Assembly (NCBI GenBank): GCA_947624785.1
Contig: CANQLV010000021.1
Coordinates: forward strand, 1 to 32,671
Length of the DNA stretch: 32,671 bases
Direction: 5' to 3'
DNA from: Akkermansia muciniphila
Lineage (GTDB): Bacteria; Verrucomicrobiota; Verrucomicrobiia; Verrucomicrobiales; Akkermansiaceae
The notes under the pieces are model-generated. The model saw only the letters and a list, made by a program, of their open reading frames with translations. It made no database searches and was not told the origin of the DNA. Made by a program: the position numbers and the translations under genes. This document shows positions 1-6,781 of the stretch, one piece after another; position 1 is the stretch's first letter, and each line of letters opens with the position of its first letter.

Positions 1-77
1 TGGAGAGTGGAGAGTGGAGAGTGGAGAGTGGAGAGTGGAGAGTGGAGAGTGGAGAGTGGAGAGTGGAGAGTGGAGAG
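1..77. repeat. 7-bp tandem repeat, 11 perfect copies
   Basis: The unit TGGAGAG is repeated eleven times without a mismatch and continues to the window edge, so the true array may be longer. It ends about 35 bp before the promoter and operator region of the flavodoxin-like operon. Perfect short repeats like this tend to change copy number by slippage. I see no open frame that clearly uses it. Confidence 0.95.
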
Positions 78-111
78 GGCGCGATCTTTGGAACAGATGA
101 GGGAAAACATG

Positions 112-139
112 TTGACTTATAGCTGCTCTAACGTTTAGG
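112..139 (+). promoter_or_regulatory. Candidate promoter of the flavodoxin-CMD/cupin operon
   Basis: A -35-like TTGACT (112-117) is followed by a weak -10 candidate near 134-141. The interval is occupied by the dyad at 117-131, the arrangement MerR-family activators use, in which the operator lies between -35 and -10. The -10 is poor, as expected for an activator-dependent promoter. The assignment rests on layout only. Confidence 0.4.
117..131 (+). promoter_or_regulatory. Putative MerR operator, copy 1
   Basis: The site TTATAGC-T-GCTCTAA is a near-perfect 7-1-7 dyad with six of seven positions paired. It matches the site at 2530-2544 in front of the MerR gene; the shared form is TTAnAGYTRCTCTAA. 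It overlaps the spacer of the candidate operon promoter. Binding by the nearby MerR protein is inferred. Confidence 0.55.
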
Positions 140-238
140 CAGGAAGAAGGAACAAGGTTCGTGCATGGAGACTGCCGGATGAAACCATTTTCACCCGGGC
201 TGTTTTCTGCGCGGCCTTCCAACCCAGACATTAAATAC

Positions 239-817
239 ATGAAAACAATATCAATGATATGCACGCTGGCTGCCGCCCTGGTGACGGGGGCCGGATGCTC
301 GGGACAGGAACAGCCCAAGGTTTCCGCGGAACCGGGAAAGGTTCTCATCGCCTATTATTCCTGGGGCGGCAATACGAAGTACGCCGCTGCGCAGGTTCAA
401 AAGGCGACGGGCGGAACCCTGTTTGAAATCAAGCCGGTCAAGCCTTACCCCTCCGGGTACCGGGAATGCACCGTGCAGGCCAGGAAGGAGATTCAGGAAG
501 GCGTTCGTCCGGAGCTGGCCGCCAGGGTGGAGGACATGGGCAGGTACGACGTGATTTTCATCGGCAGTCCCAACTGGTGGAGCACGATTGCGCCGCCGGT
601 CGCCTCTTTCCTGGCAAGCTACGATCTTTCCGGCAAGACGGTGATTCCGTTTGTGACGCACGGGGGCGGCGGCATGGCGCGCTGCGGGGACGAGGTGCGG
701 AAGCTGTGCCCCAAGTCCACCGCTCTCAAGGGCGGAGCCTTTGCCGGGGAAGGCATCCGGACGGCCAGGCCCGCGCTGGTCAAATGGGTCAATGACACGA
801 TCACCATCAACAAATAA
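239..817 (+). CDS. Flavodoxin-like lipoprotein
   Basis: This is a 192-residue flavodoxin-family protein. The start at 239 is chosen because it gives a clean lipoprotein signal peptide (MKTISMICTLAAALVTGAGC) with the lipobox cysteine at residue 20; an upstream in-frame ATG at 161 would add 26 unlikely residues. After the signal, the beta strand VLIAYYSW and the loop SWGGNTKYAA form the FMN phosphate-binding P-loop (about 35-50). IFIGSPNWWSTIAPP (about 106-120) matches the second FMN-contact region of flavodoxin_4-type proteins. It should bind FMN and transfer electrons at the outer face of a membrane. The stop codon overlaps the possible ATG of the next gene (TAATG), so the two are probably translationally coupled. 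The physiological partner is not evident. Confidence 0.85.
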   Translation: MKTISMICTLAAALVTGAGCSGQEQPKVSAEPGKVLIAYYSWGGNTKYAAAQVQKATGGTLFEIKPVKPYPSGYRECTVQARKEIQEGVRPELAARVEDMGRYDVIFIGSPNWWSTIAPPVASFLASYDLSGKTVIPFVTHGGGGMARCGDEVRKLCPKSTALKGGAFAGEGIRTARPALVKWVNDTITINK

Positions 818-1872
818 TGCTCCTTATGAAACGAACCCTTGCGGGAATGGCTTTTTCCCTAGCCTGTCTGATGAACCTTTCAGAAGCCCAAACCATGAAT
901 AACGATACAAGCGCCTTGTCGCCAAAAGAACAACAGATTGCCGCCATCAGCGCCCATACGGCCAGGGGCGACATGCCCGGCCTGCGGAACGCCCTGACGG
1001 CGGGGCTGGATGCCGGACTGACCCTGAACGAGCTCAAGGAGGTGCTGGTCCAGATGTATGCCTATTGCGGTTTTCCACGCAGCCTGAACGCTCTCAATGA
1101 GTTGATGGCTCTGGCGAAGGACCGCGCCTCGCGCGGCATCAATGATACGGTGGGAGCGGAGGCGGGAGCGCCGCCCGCTGGAAAGAGCATCGACTTCGGC
1201 ACGGAGAACCAGACGAAGCTTTGCGGCGCTCCGGTGAAGGGGGATCTTTTCCTGTTCGCCCCGGCCATTGACGAGTTCCTGAAGGCGCATTTGTTCGGGG
1301 ACATTTTCGGCCGTGACAATATGGACTGGAAGACCCGGGAGCTCGCCACCATCGCGGCCCTGGCCGCCATGACGGGCACGGAAAGCCAGTTGAACTCCCA
1401 CATCCGCATCGGGAAGCACAACGGCCTGACTGACGGGCAGGTGGAGGCCATTCTGGCCGTATCCGCCGCTGCCGGGAAGAAGGACGCCTTCCCCAAAGGG
1501 GAGCCGGCTCCGGCCAATTTCACCGGAAAAGCCTGGGTGGCCATGCTGGTGGACAACAGGGATTACGACATGTCCGCCTATAACGTCACCTTTGCCCCCG
1601 GCACGCGGAACAACTGGCACAGCCATTCCGTGGGGCAGGTGCTGTTCTGCACGGAAGGCACGGGATACTACCAGGAGCGCGGCAAGGCCGCCCGGCGCCT
1701 GACACCCGGTTCCGTGGTGGAAATCCCGGCCCATACGGAGCACTGGCACGGCGCGGCTCCGGACAGTGAGTTCGTGCACCTCGGCATCACGCCCAGGGCG
1801 GCTTCCAACAGGACGGCGTGGGGAGGCCCCGTGACCGACGCCGAGTATGCGGAGGCGACGGGGAGCAAATAA
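817..1872 (+). CDS. Exported carboxymuconolactone decarboxylase-cupin fusion
   Basis: This 351-residue protein has three modules. Two carboxymuconolactone decarboxylase (CMD)-like helical domains lie at about 40-105 (motif around YAYCGFPRS) and 155-220 (RELATIAALAAM). A C-terminal cupin lies at about 255-325, with likely metal ligands His268 and His270 in NNWHSHS and His306, His309 and His311 in IPAHTEHWH. An ATG at 826 gives the signal peptide MKRTLAGMAFSLACLMNLSEA and may be the true start; the ATG at 817 overlaps the upstream stop. CMD-cupin fusions are usually annotated as AhpD-like or decarboxylase-like and few have a proven substrate. Here it is co-transcribed with a flavodoxin-like lipoprotein and a nearby MerR gene, which suggests redox or electrophile detoxification outside the cytoplasm. 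That role is inferred. Confidence 0.88.
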   Translation: MLLMKRTLAGMAFSLACLMNLSEAQTMNNDTSALSPKEQQIAAISAHTARGDMPGLRNALTAGLDAGLTLNELKEVLVQMYAYCGFPRSLNALNELMALAKDRASRGINDTVGAEAGAPPAGKSIDFGTENQTKLCGAPVKGDLFLFAPAIDEFLKAHLFGDIFGRDNMDWKTRELATIAALAAMTGTESQLNSHIRIGKHNGLTDGQVEAILAVSAAAGKKDAFPKGEPAPANFTGKAWVAMLVDNRDYDMSAYNVTFAPGTRNNWHSHSVGQVLFCTEGTGYYQERGKAARRLTPGSVVEIPAHTEHWHGAAPDSEFVHLGITPRAASNRTAWGGPVTDAEYAEATGSK

Positions 1873-1959
1873 AAGCGCAGGGATTTTCCGGCGTTTCCTC
1901 CTTTTCCTTCGGAGAGGGGGGAAGCCGGGAAGGTTTTCCTCCCTGACGGGAAATGAGGG

Positions 1960-2005
1960 AAAAAACGAGGCGCCCGGGAATTCCATTGGAACTCCCGGGC
2001 GCCTC
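1960..2005 (-). terminator. Rho-independent terminator of merR
   Basis: A perfect 13-bp stem (1967-1979 with 1993-2005) encloses a 13-nt loop. On the minus strand it is followed by six T residues (complement of 1960-1965). It lies between two convergent genes and may also slow transcription on the plus strand, where no T tract follows. Confidence 0.85.
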
Positions 2006-2028
2006 CTGTTGCGGATTTAAGGGAGAGC

Positions 2029-2514
2029 TTATTCCTCCGGGGCGATGTTCGGTTCGCTGGCGCTGACGTGGTTCAGCGGATTGCAGCTGTCCGGCCTGTG
2101 GTTGTTTAAAAGGTCCTGGTAGAATTTCTTCTTGTACTTCAGGACTTCCATCTGTTTTTTCAGGATGCGGAGCTGTTCCCGGAGGCTTTTTTCCTGCTTG
2201 AAAATCAGTTCGGCGCGTTCCGGAATGGTGGTGTCCCCTTCCTGGCACAGGTCGATGTAGTGCTTGACGCCTTCAATCGGGAGGCCCGTCATCCGGAGGC
2301 AGTGCACCAGGCGCAGCCACCCCAGAGTGTAGTCTGAAAACATGCGGGCGTTCCCGCCGCTGCGGTCCACGTCCGGAATCAGTCCGGCATTTTCATAATA
2401 GCGGATGGTGTAGGCGGACATTTCCATCATTTCCGCAACCTGCTTGACGGTGTATCTGGGAGTGCGGTCATAGGAGGGCCGGTAGGCGCAGGATTGATTT
2501 TTCTGTGTGATCAT
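2029..2514 (-). CDS. MerR-family transcriptional regulator
   Basis: This 161-residue regulator has the MerR winged helix-turn-helix at about 20-90 (YTVKQVAEMM, YTIRYYENAGL, then GLPIEGVKHY) and a dimerisation coiled coil at about 98-135 (RAELIFKQEKSLREQLRILKKQM). Cys72 in HCLRMTGL sits where NmlR/AdhR-type regulators carry their reactive cysteine, so thiol or electrophile sensing is plausible. The gene is convergent with the flavodoxin-CMD/cupin operon. A dyad just upstream of its start (2530-2544) is nearly the same as one in front of that operon, which points to autoregulation and control of the operon. The ligand is unknown. It ends in a strong terminator. Confidence 0.9.
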   Translation of the reverse strand: MITQKNQSCAYRPSYDRTPRYTVKQVAEMMEMSAYTIRYYENAGLIPDVDRSGGNARMFSDYTLGWLRLVHCLRMTGLPIEGVKHYIDLCQEGDTTIPERAELIFKQEKSLREQLRILKKQMEVLKYKKKFYQDLLNNHRPDSCNPLNHVSASEPNIAPEE

Positions 2515-2529
2515 CGCTTGATTGATAGC

Positions 2530-2544
2530 TTACAGTTACTCTAA
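2530..2544 (-). promoter_or_regulatory. Putative MerR operator, copy 2 (autoregulatory)
   Basis: The site TTACAGT-T-ACTCTAA is a 7-1-7 dyad with six of seven positions paired, 16 bp upstream of the merR start. On the minus strand a possible promoter, TTGCCA (2566-2571), 17 bp, TATTAG, overlaps it. The same pattern lies at 117-131. From memory, NmlR/AdhR-type operators are dyads of this general form. Confidence 0.55.
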
Positions 2545-2742
2545 TATACTACCGGTTGCGGGATGGCAAGCGTTTTGCGTTGCCTCGCGGGCAATAACGT
2601 GTTCATAAGGCAGGGAAAACGGCAGGGACCGCCTTCCGGCGGACGGAAGGGTTTTCTGACTGACTAATTGCCGGATGAAGGAGAAGAGGAAAGGCCGGAA
2701 AGCCGTCTCCTCGGTCGCTCTTGGAGAAGACGCCGGAACATG

Positions 2743-2773
2743 AAAAAGGCTGTTCCGGTGAAGGAACAGCCTT
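2743..2773 (-). terminator. Rho-independent terminator of the PEP-CTERM gene
   Basis: An 11-bp perfect stem (2746-2756 with 2763-2773) has a 6-nt loop. On the minus strand a T run follows (complement of 2743-2747). It lies 24 bp beyond the PEP-CTERM stop codon. Confidence 0.88.
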
Positions 2774-2796
2774 GATTCATTGGAAGAAAGCACATT

Positions 2797-3504
2797 TCAG
2801 GCGCGCACCCTGCGGCGGCGCAGCATCATGGCGGCAAGCCCCAGCAGGCCCAGGGAGGCCGCGGCCGGTTCGGGGACGGCCAGCGTCCCTTCCAGGGAAA
2901 GGTCTTCCACGGTGGCGTTATCTCCTCCCCGGCCTCCGGAGCTTCCCACCACGGCATAGACCTTGCCGTTGCCGTTTTCCTTCATGGCTCTCAACTGGTC
3001 TTCCGTGAGGTCATAGTGAACGTTCCAGGGGGAGCCGTCATTGTTCCTCGTTCCCTTGCAGAGTTCCACCATTTCCCCGTCCGTGGTTTCATACCAGACG
3101 GAATACGTGTATGTTCCGGTGGTTCCGGAGGGGGTGAGGTTCATGCTGAAGCTCAGGCCGGAGTAATCCTGAATGTTTTCAATGGTCATTTTCAGGCCGA
3201 AGCAGACGCCCGCCGTGCCGGACATGCTGGGCAGGTTGATGGTCTGGTCTTCCGTGTTGGAGGTGGCATTCCCCCAGCGCATGTCGCCGTTGCCGGTGGT
3301 GGTGTACCATCCGTCAGCCCGGGAACCGAGCCAGTTCTTGACGTCGTCTCCCGTGATGCCGTCCCCGGCAAGGCGGCCCGCGGAGTTGTAGCCCTGGCCC
3401 GTCATGGCGCCGATGTCGGGCATCAGCTCGACGGTTGCCGCCGCAGCGACACCCGCCAGAGAAGCTACGGCCAGGTGGATGATGAGGTATAATGCTTTCT
3501 TCAT
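2797..3504 (-). CDS. PEP-CTERM sorted exported protein
   Basis: The protein is 235 residues from the ATG at 3504, which opens a clear signal peptide (MKKALYLIIHLAVASLAGVAAAA); a longer in-frame start at 3534 would put ten residues before it. The C-terminus carries the full PEP-CTERM tripartite signal: VPEP, a hydrophobic helix (AAASLGLLGLAAMM) and an arginine cluster (LRRRRVRA). An exosortase should recognise and process it at the membrane. The middle is a beta-rich domain with no catalytic motif I recognise; GLKMTIENIQDYSGLSFSMNL resembles the discoidin or jelly-roll-like domains common in such proteins. It is monocistronic, with its own promoter candidate and terminator. The substrate or partner is unknown. 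Confidence 0.9.
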   Translation of the reverse strand: MKKALYLIIHLAVASLAGVAAAATVELMPDIGAMTGQGYNSAGRLAGDGITGDDVKNWLGSRADGWYTTTGNGDMRWGNATSNTEDQTINLPSMSGTAGVCFGLKMTIENIQDYSGLSFSMNLTPSGTTGTYTYSVWYETTDGEMVELCKGTRNNDGSPWNVHYDLTEDQLRAMKENGNGKVYAVVGSSGGRGGDNATVEDLSLEGTLAVPEPAAASLGLLGLAAMMLRRRRVRA

Positions 3505-3522
3505 ATTCGTGTGGAATGATTG

Positions 3523-3554
3523 AATTATCCGCAAGCTACCGGATTAACAATCCG
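3523..3554 (-). promoter_or_regulatory. Promoter candidate and palindrome upstream of the PEP-CTERM gene
   Basis: On the minus strand TTGTTA (3545-3550) is followed after 16 bp by ATAATT (3523-3528), which would start transcription about 10-15 nt before the ATG. The -35 lies inside the palindrome CGGATTAACAATCCG (3540-3554). The reverse complement of that 15-mer recurs at 4047-4061, so it may be an operator. Confidence 0.4.
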
Positions 3555-3573
3555 CGGAGTTCCGGAGATATTT

Positions 3574-3592
3574 CAGCCGGGAACGCCGGAAA
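3574..3592 (+). repeat. Intergenic repeat module X, copy 1
   Basis: This 19-nt stretch beginning CAGCCGGGAACGCCG matches 21401-21419 with two substitutions. In both places it lies within about 70 bp of the 16-nt module Y. In the nagB copy the module continues into the 37-nt hairpin repeat. Confidence 0.5.
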
Positions 3593-3657
3593 GCATAAAT
3601 TTATGGTTAACAAACACTTGTCCGTTTTCTTCCAAGGCCGGGTACCTCCTGGTAATG

Positions 3658-3673
3658 AGGGCCTCCCGGCCCT
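3658..3673. repeat. Intergenic repeat module Y (AGGGCCTCCCGGCCCT), copy 1
   Basis: This 16-nt hairpin has a 6-bp stem and a 4-nt loop. It is identical to 21350-21365 in another intergenic gap. No T run follows, so it is not an obvious terminator. Confidence 0.6.
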
Positions 3674-4360
3674 AATGGATACTCTCGCCGGAGCAGGACG
3701 GCGGCTGTTGAAGGAGAGCCTCCGCTGCGCCGCGGAAAGATTTTTTACCCACGAAAGGCGGGAGCCTTCCGTCCCCGGGCGGGGGAGGCGCAAATCCACC
3801 GTGAATAAACATTTCCACCGTTTCTTTTGCAGGTTGCCTTTCGCCTGGAAAGGACGGGAGCCTGTTCCTCATCTCATGGCTGTTTCCTTTCACAGACGCG
3901 TCTTTCCCGGAAGTTCGGGCTTCCCCGCTTCGTTGCGGAACGAAGAGAAAATCTATTGCATCAGGAAGAGAAGCTGACGATTTACGGAGTATGGACAAGG
4001 GAAATTTCCCGAAAACGTTTTTCTTTCAGATGTTCATGCTTGACTCCGGATTGTTAATCCGATGCATGGTCTTTCCCGTGTTTGAGGTAATTGAAACAGA
4101 ATATATTATGGAAACGTTAAGAAGGTGTTTTCCTGCGTTGGTGATGCTTGTAATTGGCGGCCGCGGGGGCGGAATACCTCAATAAAGGGAGGCGGATGGA
4201 GCCAGTCCCTCCCCGTCCGTTTCCTGAAACTCCGGTTTCACGGCTTTCCTTCCGCCGGACGGGGAGGCCCGGTCAGGAATTGTCCGGAGCGGGAAGCGGG
4301 GCCTTGTGTGCGCCGTGTCCCGGCAAGTCCGGGAATTCCCATGGAAAAGGGTCAAAGGGT

Positions 4361-4388
4361 TTGACGGGCTTTTCCGGCTCGTTACAAT
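4361..4388 (+). promoter_or_regulatory. Sigma-70-type promoter of the YhcH-family gene
   Basis: TTGACG (4361-4366), a 16-bp spacer and TACAAT (4383-4388) make a good promoter. The start would be near 4395, giving a 5' leader of about 20 nt before the ATG at 4417. Confidence 0.6.
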
Positions 4389-4416
4389 GGGACCGCTCCG
4401 GTATGGAGCCTGCGCC

Positions 4417-4866
4417 ATGATTATTGCCTCCCTTTCCGATTCCGCCCGTTACGAGTCTTTGAATCCCCTTTTCCAGCGGGCTTTCCATTTTGTCAGGGAG
4501 GCCGGTCCGGCTTCCCTGGAACCGGGACCCCACGTCCTGGAGGAAGACGCCCTGATAGTGATGGTGAATGAGCCGGCGATGAAGAAGCCGGAGAAGGCCC
4601 GCATGGAAGTGCACGACAGGTTCATTGACATCCACGTTCCCCTTTCACGGGAGGAAGGGTTTGCGTGGAAGGACCGCTCTACCCTGGAAAAACCTTCCGA
4701 ACCGTTCAACATGGAAAAGGACGCCCAGCATTACGATGATGCGCCGGATACCTATTTTGTCGTGAAGCCGGGGCAGTTCGCCGTCTTTTTCCCGGAGGAC
4801 GCCCATGCCGGCTGCATCGGGGAAGGGACGCTCCGGAAACTGGTGATTAAAGTCAGAACGGCCTGA
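4417..4866 (+). CDS. YhcH/YjgK/YiaL family protein (DUF386)
   Basis: This 149-residue protein matches the YhcH family, small cupin-fold metal-binding cytoplasmic proteins. The ATG at 4417 is chosen because the family normally begins a few residues before this hydrophobic strand and a promoter lies just upstream; longer in-frame extensions to 4306 read through the promoter. Conserved landmarks are Glu64 and His66 in EVHDRFIDIH, His73, and FFPEDAHAG with His130, which are expected metal ligands. The E. coli member (YhcH/NanQ) acts on N-acetylneuraminate; other members lie in sugar-acid pathways. With GH20 and nagB elsewhere in the window, a role in host-glycan amino-sugar use is a reasonable inference, but the substrate cannot be read from the sequence. 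Confidence 0.88.
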   Translation: MIIASLSDSARYESLNPLFQRAFHFVREAGPASLEPGPHVLEEDALIVMVNEPAMKKPEKARMEVHDRFIDIHVPLSREEGFAWKDRSTLEKPSEPFNMEKDAQHYDDAPDTYFVVKPGQFAVFFPEDAHAGCIGEGTLRKLVIKVRTA

Positions 4867-4909
4867 CCCGCGTTCCGGAAAGATGGTCCGGAGTTGGGAC
4901 AGGCCGTTC
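4856..4909. terminator. Large hairpin between convergent genes
   Basis: GAACGGCCTG (4856-4865) pairs with CAGGCCGTTC (4900-4909), and an inner TCCGGA pair extends the structure. The left arm overlaps the last codons of the YhcH-family gene. No clear T run follows on either strand, so it may be a bidirectional transcription barrier or an mRNA 3'-end stabiliser. Confidence 0.5.
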
Positions 4910-4955
4910 CTCCATGCCCGCTCAGGCTTGCCTGCCGGCGGGGCAATCGTTCAAT

Positions 4956-6446
4956 TTATTCCTCGTCTTCCACCCTGGCGTCCTGCTTGGGGTCCTGCGG
5001 AGCGTTTTCCGGAATCCAGACGGCCACGTTGCCGCCGTGGACGAGGAACCGGCCGTTGCCTTCCTCGTCAATGGTGACGGTTTCCTCCACGTTCCCGGTG
5101 GCTTCCTTCCAGGTTTCCCCGGCGTGCTGCTTGCCCACGTTCATGACCTTGTCCCCGTTCTCCCCGTTGGAGATGAGCACGGCCACGCCGGAGTGCGGGT
5201 GGTCGTCATCCCCCACGCGGGTGAAACCGATGGTGTTCGGGTGGTCAAAGTAGTAGTTCTGCTCCCCGAAGGCATGGTTTTTGCGGATTTCCAGCAGGTT
5301 GTCGATGATGCCGCGGTGCATGGGCGGGTTGCCGCTTACTCCGTAGTAGTCCCCGTAGAAGATGCAGGGATAGCCTTCCTTCATGAGCAGGATGAGCGCA
5401 TAGGCGGAGGGCTTGAACCAGTCTTCCACGGCTGATTCCAGGGAGCTGCCCCACTGGGAGTCATGGTTGTCCACAAAGGTGACGGCCAGCGTGGGGTGGT
5501 TCTGGACCAGGGTGCCGTCCAGAATCTTGGAAAGGTCGTAATCACGGCCCTGCTTGGAGGCCTGGTACATGTTGTAGTGCAGTGGCACGTCAAACAGGTC
5601 CACCTTGTAGCGTTCCTCCTTGAGGTATTCGTTCAGGGAGTCGAGGTCCTGCTTCCAGTATTCGCCCACGGCGTAGAAATCCTCTCCCCGCTCCTTGCGG
5701 ACGGCGGCCAGGAATTTCTTGATGAACTCGTCATTGATGTGCTTGATGGCGTCCAGCCTCATGCCGTCCAGGTCCAGTTCCCGGGATACCCAGACGCCCC
5801 ATTTTTCCATCTCTTTCACCACTTCCGGGTGGTCGAAGTCCAGGTTGGCGAACATGAGGTAGTCATAGTTGCCGTTTTCTTCGTCCACGCCCTCGCTCCA
5901 GCTTTTGCCGTCCCCCATGATCTTGAAGATGGCGGTTTTTTCCGTAGCGGCGTCGTAGTCCGTGCCGGTGAAGTGGTACCAGTGCCATTTGAAGTCGGAG
6001 TACTTGTCTCCGCGGCCGGGGAAGTTGAAGCCGGTCCAGCCTTCGATTTCGTAGGCGTCCGTGATTTCCTTGTCCCGGTTTTCCTGGTCCACTTCCTTGG
6101 CCATGAATTTTTCCGTATAGTCCGCTCCGGCCTTGTGGTTCATGACGGCGTCCAGGTAGACGCCCACATGGTGTTCATGAAGGGCCTTGATGGCGTCCTG
6201 GAGTTCCTGCTTGGTGCCGTATTTGGTGCGGACCGTGTTTTTCTGATCGAATTCCCCCAGGTCAAACAGGTCGTAGGTGCCGTAGCCCACGTCATTCTGT
6301 TCCTTGCCCTTGTAGGCCGGCGGAATCCAGACGGCTGTAACGCCTATTTCCTCCAGATGGGGGGCGTCTTCCTTCAGCTTGTTCCAGAACTGCCCGTCGT
6401 TGGGCAGGTTCCACTCAAAATATTGCATCATGATTCCGTTTTTCAT
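4956..6446 (-). CDS. Cytoplasmic alpha-amylase, GH13
   Basis: This 496-residue GH13 enzyme should hydrolyse internal alpha-1,4-glucosidic bonds of malto-oligosaccharides or glycogen. The N-terminus (MKNGIMMQYFEWNLPNDG) has no signal peptide and is typical of the liquefying and cytoplasmic amylases of Bacillus and enterobacteria (GH13_5). The conserved regions are present: DAVMNHKAG at 99-107, GMRLDAIKHI with Arg230 and nucleophile Asp232, VGEYW with acid/base Glu262, and FVDNHDSQ with His328 and stabiliser Asp329. The C-terminal beta domain ends in an acidic tail (ARVEDEE). A good ribosome site (AAGGA) precedes the ATG. It lies downstream of the MATE gene on the same strand, but a terminator and about 330 bp separate them, so it is probably its own unit. 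An intracellular storage-glucan role is likely. Confidence 0.95.
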   Translation of the reverse strand: MKNGIMMQYFEWNLPNDGQFWNKLKEDAPHLEEIGVTAVWIPPAYKGKEQNDVGYGTYDLFDLGEFDQKNTVRTKYGTKQELQDAIKALHEHHVGVYLDAVMNHKAGADYTEKFMAKEVDQENRDKEITDAYEIEGWTGFNFPGRGDKYSDFKWHWYHFTGTDYDAATEKTAIFKIMGDGKSWSEGVDEENGNYDYLMFANLDFDHPEVVKEMEKWGVWVSRELDLDGMRLDAIKHINDEFIKKFLAAVRKERGEDFYAVGEYWKQDLDSLNEYLKEERYKVDLFDVPLHYNMYQASKQGRDYDLSKILDGTLVQNHPTLAVTFVDNHDSQWGSSLESAVEDWFKPSAYALILLMKEGYPCIFYGDYYGVSGNPPMHRGIIDNLLEIRKNHAFGEQNYYFDHPNTIGFTRVGDDDHPHSGVAVLISNGENGDKVMNVGKQHAGETWKEATGNVEETVTIDEEGNGRFLVHGGNVAVWIPENAPQDPKQDARVEDEE

Positions 6447-6781
6447 TTTGTCAGATTCCTTGTAAATGTCGTTCGGGTTGTTCCGCCTTCAGAGGCCCGG
6501 CTGATGGGGAAGACGGTTCCCTGGCGTCTGCCGGGAGGGGCTCCGGATGATGATTTCACACGAAGCCGTCAACAAAATAGAGTCCTTAAAGCGCGGAGCG
6601 TTCGGCATACTGCCGGTGTTATGTCCCGCAAAATGTCAGGGAGAACGTGTGGAAAGCTGGAAAAGAAGGCTTTCCGCCAAGGCCGGACTGAACCCTTCCC
6701 GCGAACCGTCGGGAGGGTGACAGGCCCTTGCCGCTGCTGAAAAAACAGCCGCAGGGGCCTGCGGCGCTCTCCGGAAGGTTT
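6447..6781. other. Intergenic region between the MATE and amylase genes
   Basis: It holds the MATE terminator at its right end and the amylase leader at its left end. A TTGACG at about 6565-6570 on the minus strand could be a -35 for the amylase, but no convincing -10 follows. I see no gene in it. Confidence 0.6.
6740..6765 (-). terminator. Rho-independent terminator of the MATE gene
   Basis: An 8-bp GC-rich stem (6748-6755 with 6758-6765) is followed on the minus strand by a run of six T residues (complement of 6740-6745). It lies 16 bp after the MATE stop codon. Confidence 0.85.

Larger units (their letters stand above)
3505..4416. other. Long intergenic region with repeat-like modules and no convincing gene
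   Basis: About 900 bp carry open frames on both strands, but none has a recognisable domain, a good ribosome site or a credible signal peptide. The region holds the paired 15-bp palindromes (3540-3554 and 4047-4061). It also holds two modules shared with the gap upstream of nagB (3574-3592 and 3658-3673) and a degenerate copy of the hairpin repeat on the minus strand (about 3884-3906). Its 3' end has the promoter of the YhcH-family gene. Confidence 0.7.

Noticed and set aside
3540..4061. Interpretation of the palindrome pair as an insertion sequence or MITE
   Set aside because: The inverted match does not extend beyond the 15-bp palindrome and a few bases, there is no target duplication, and no transposase is present.
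4108..4185. Short open frame METLRRCFPALVMLVIGG..., possible hydrophobic microprotein
   Set aside because: There is no ribosome site and no convincing promoter, and it lies in a repeat-rich gap. Nothing beyond its open frame supports it.
5463..6740. Long plus-strand open frame opposite the amylase gene (425 codons)
   Set aside because: It is the antisense shadow of a clear GH13 gene in high-GC DNA. The protein is a run of Val, His and Phe with no domain.
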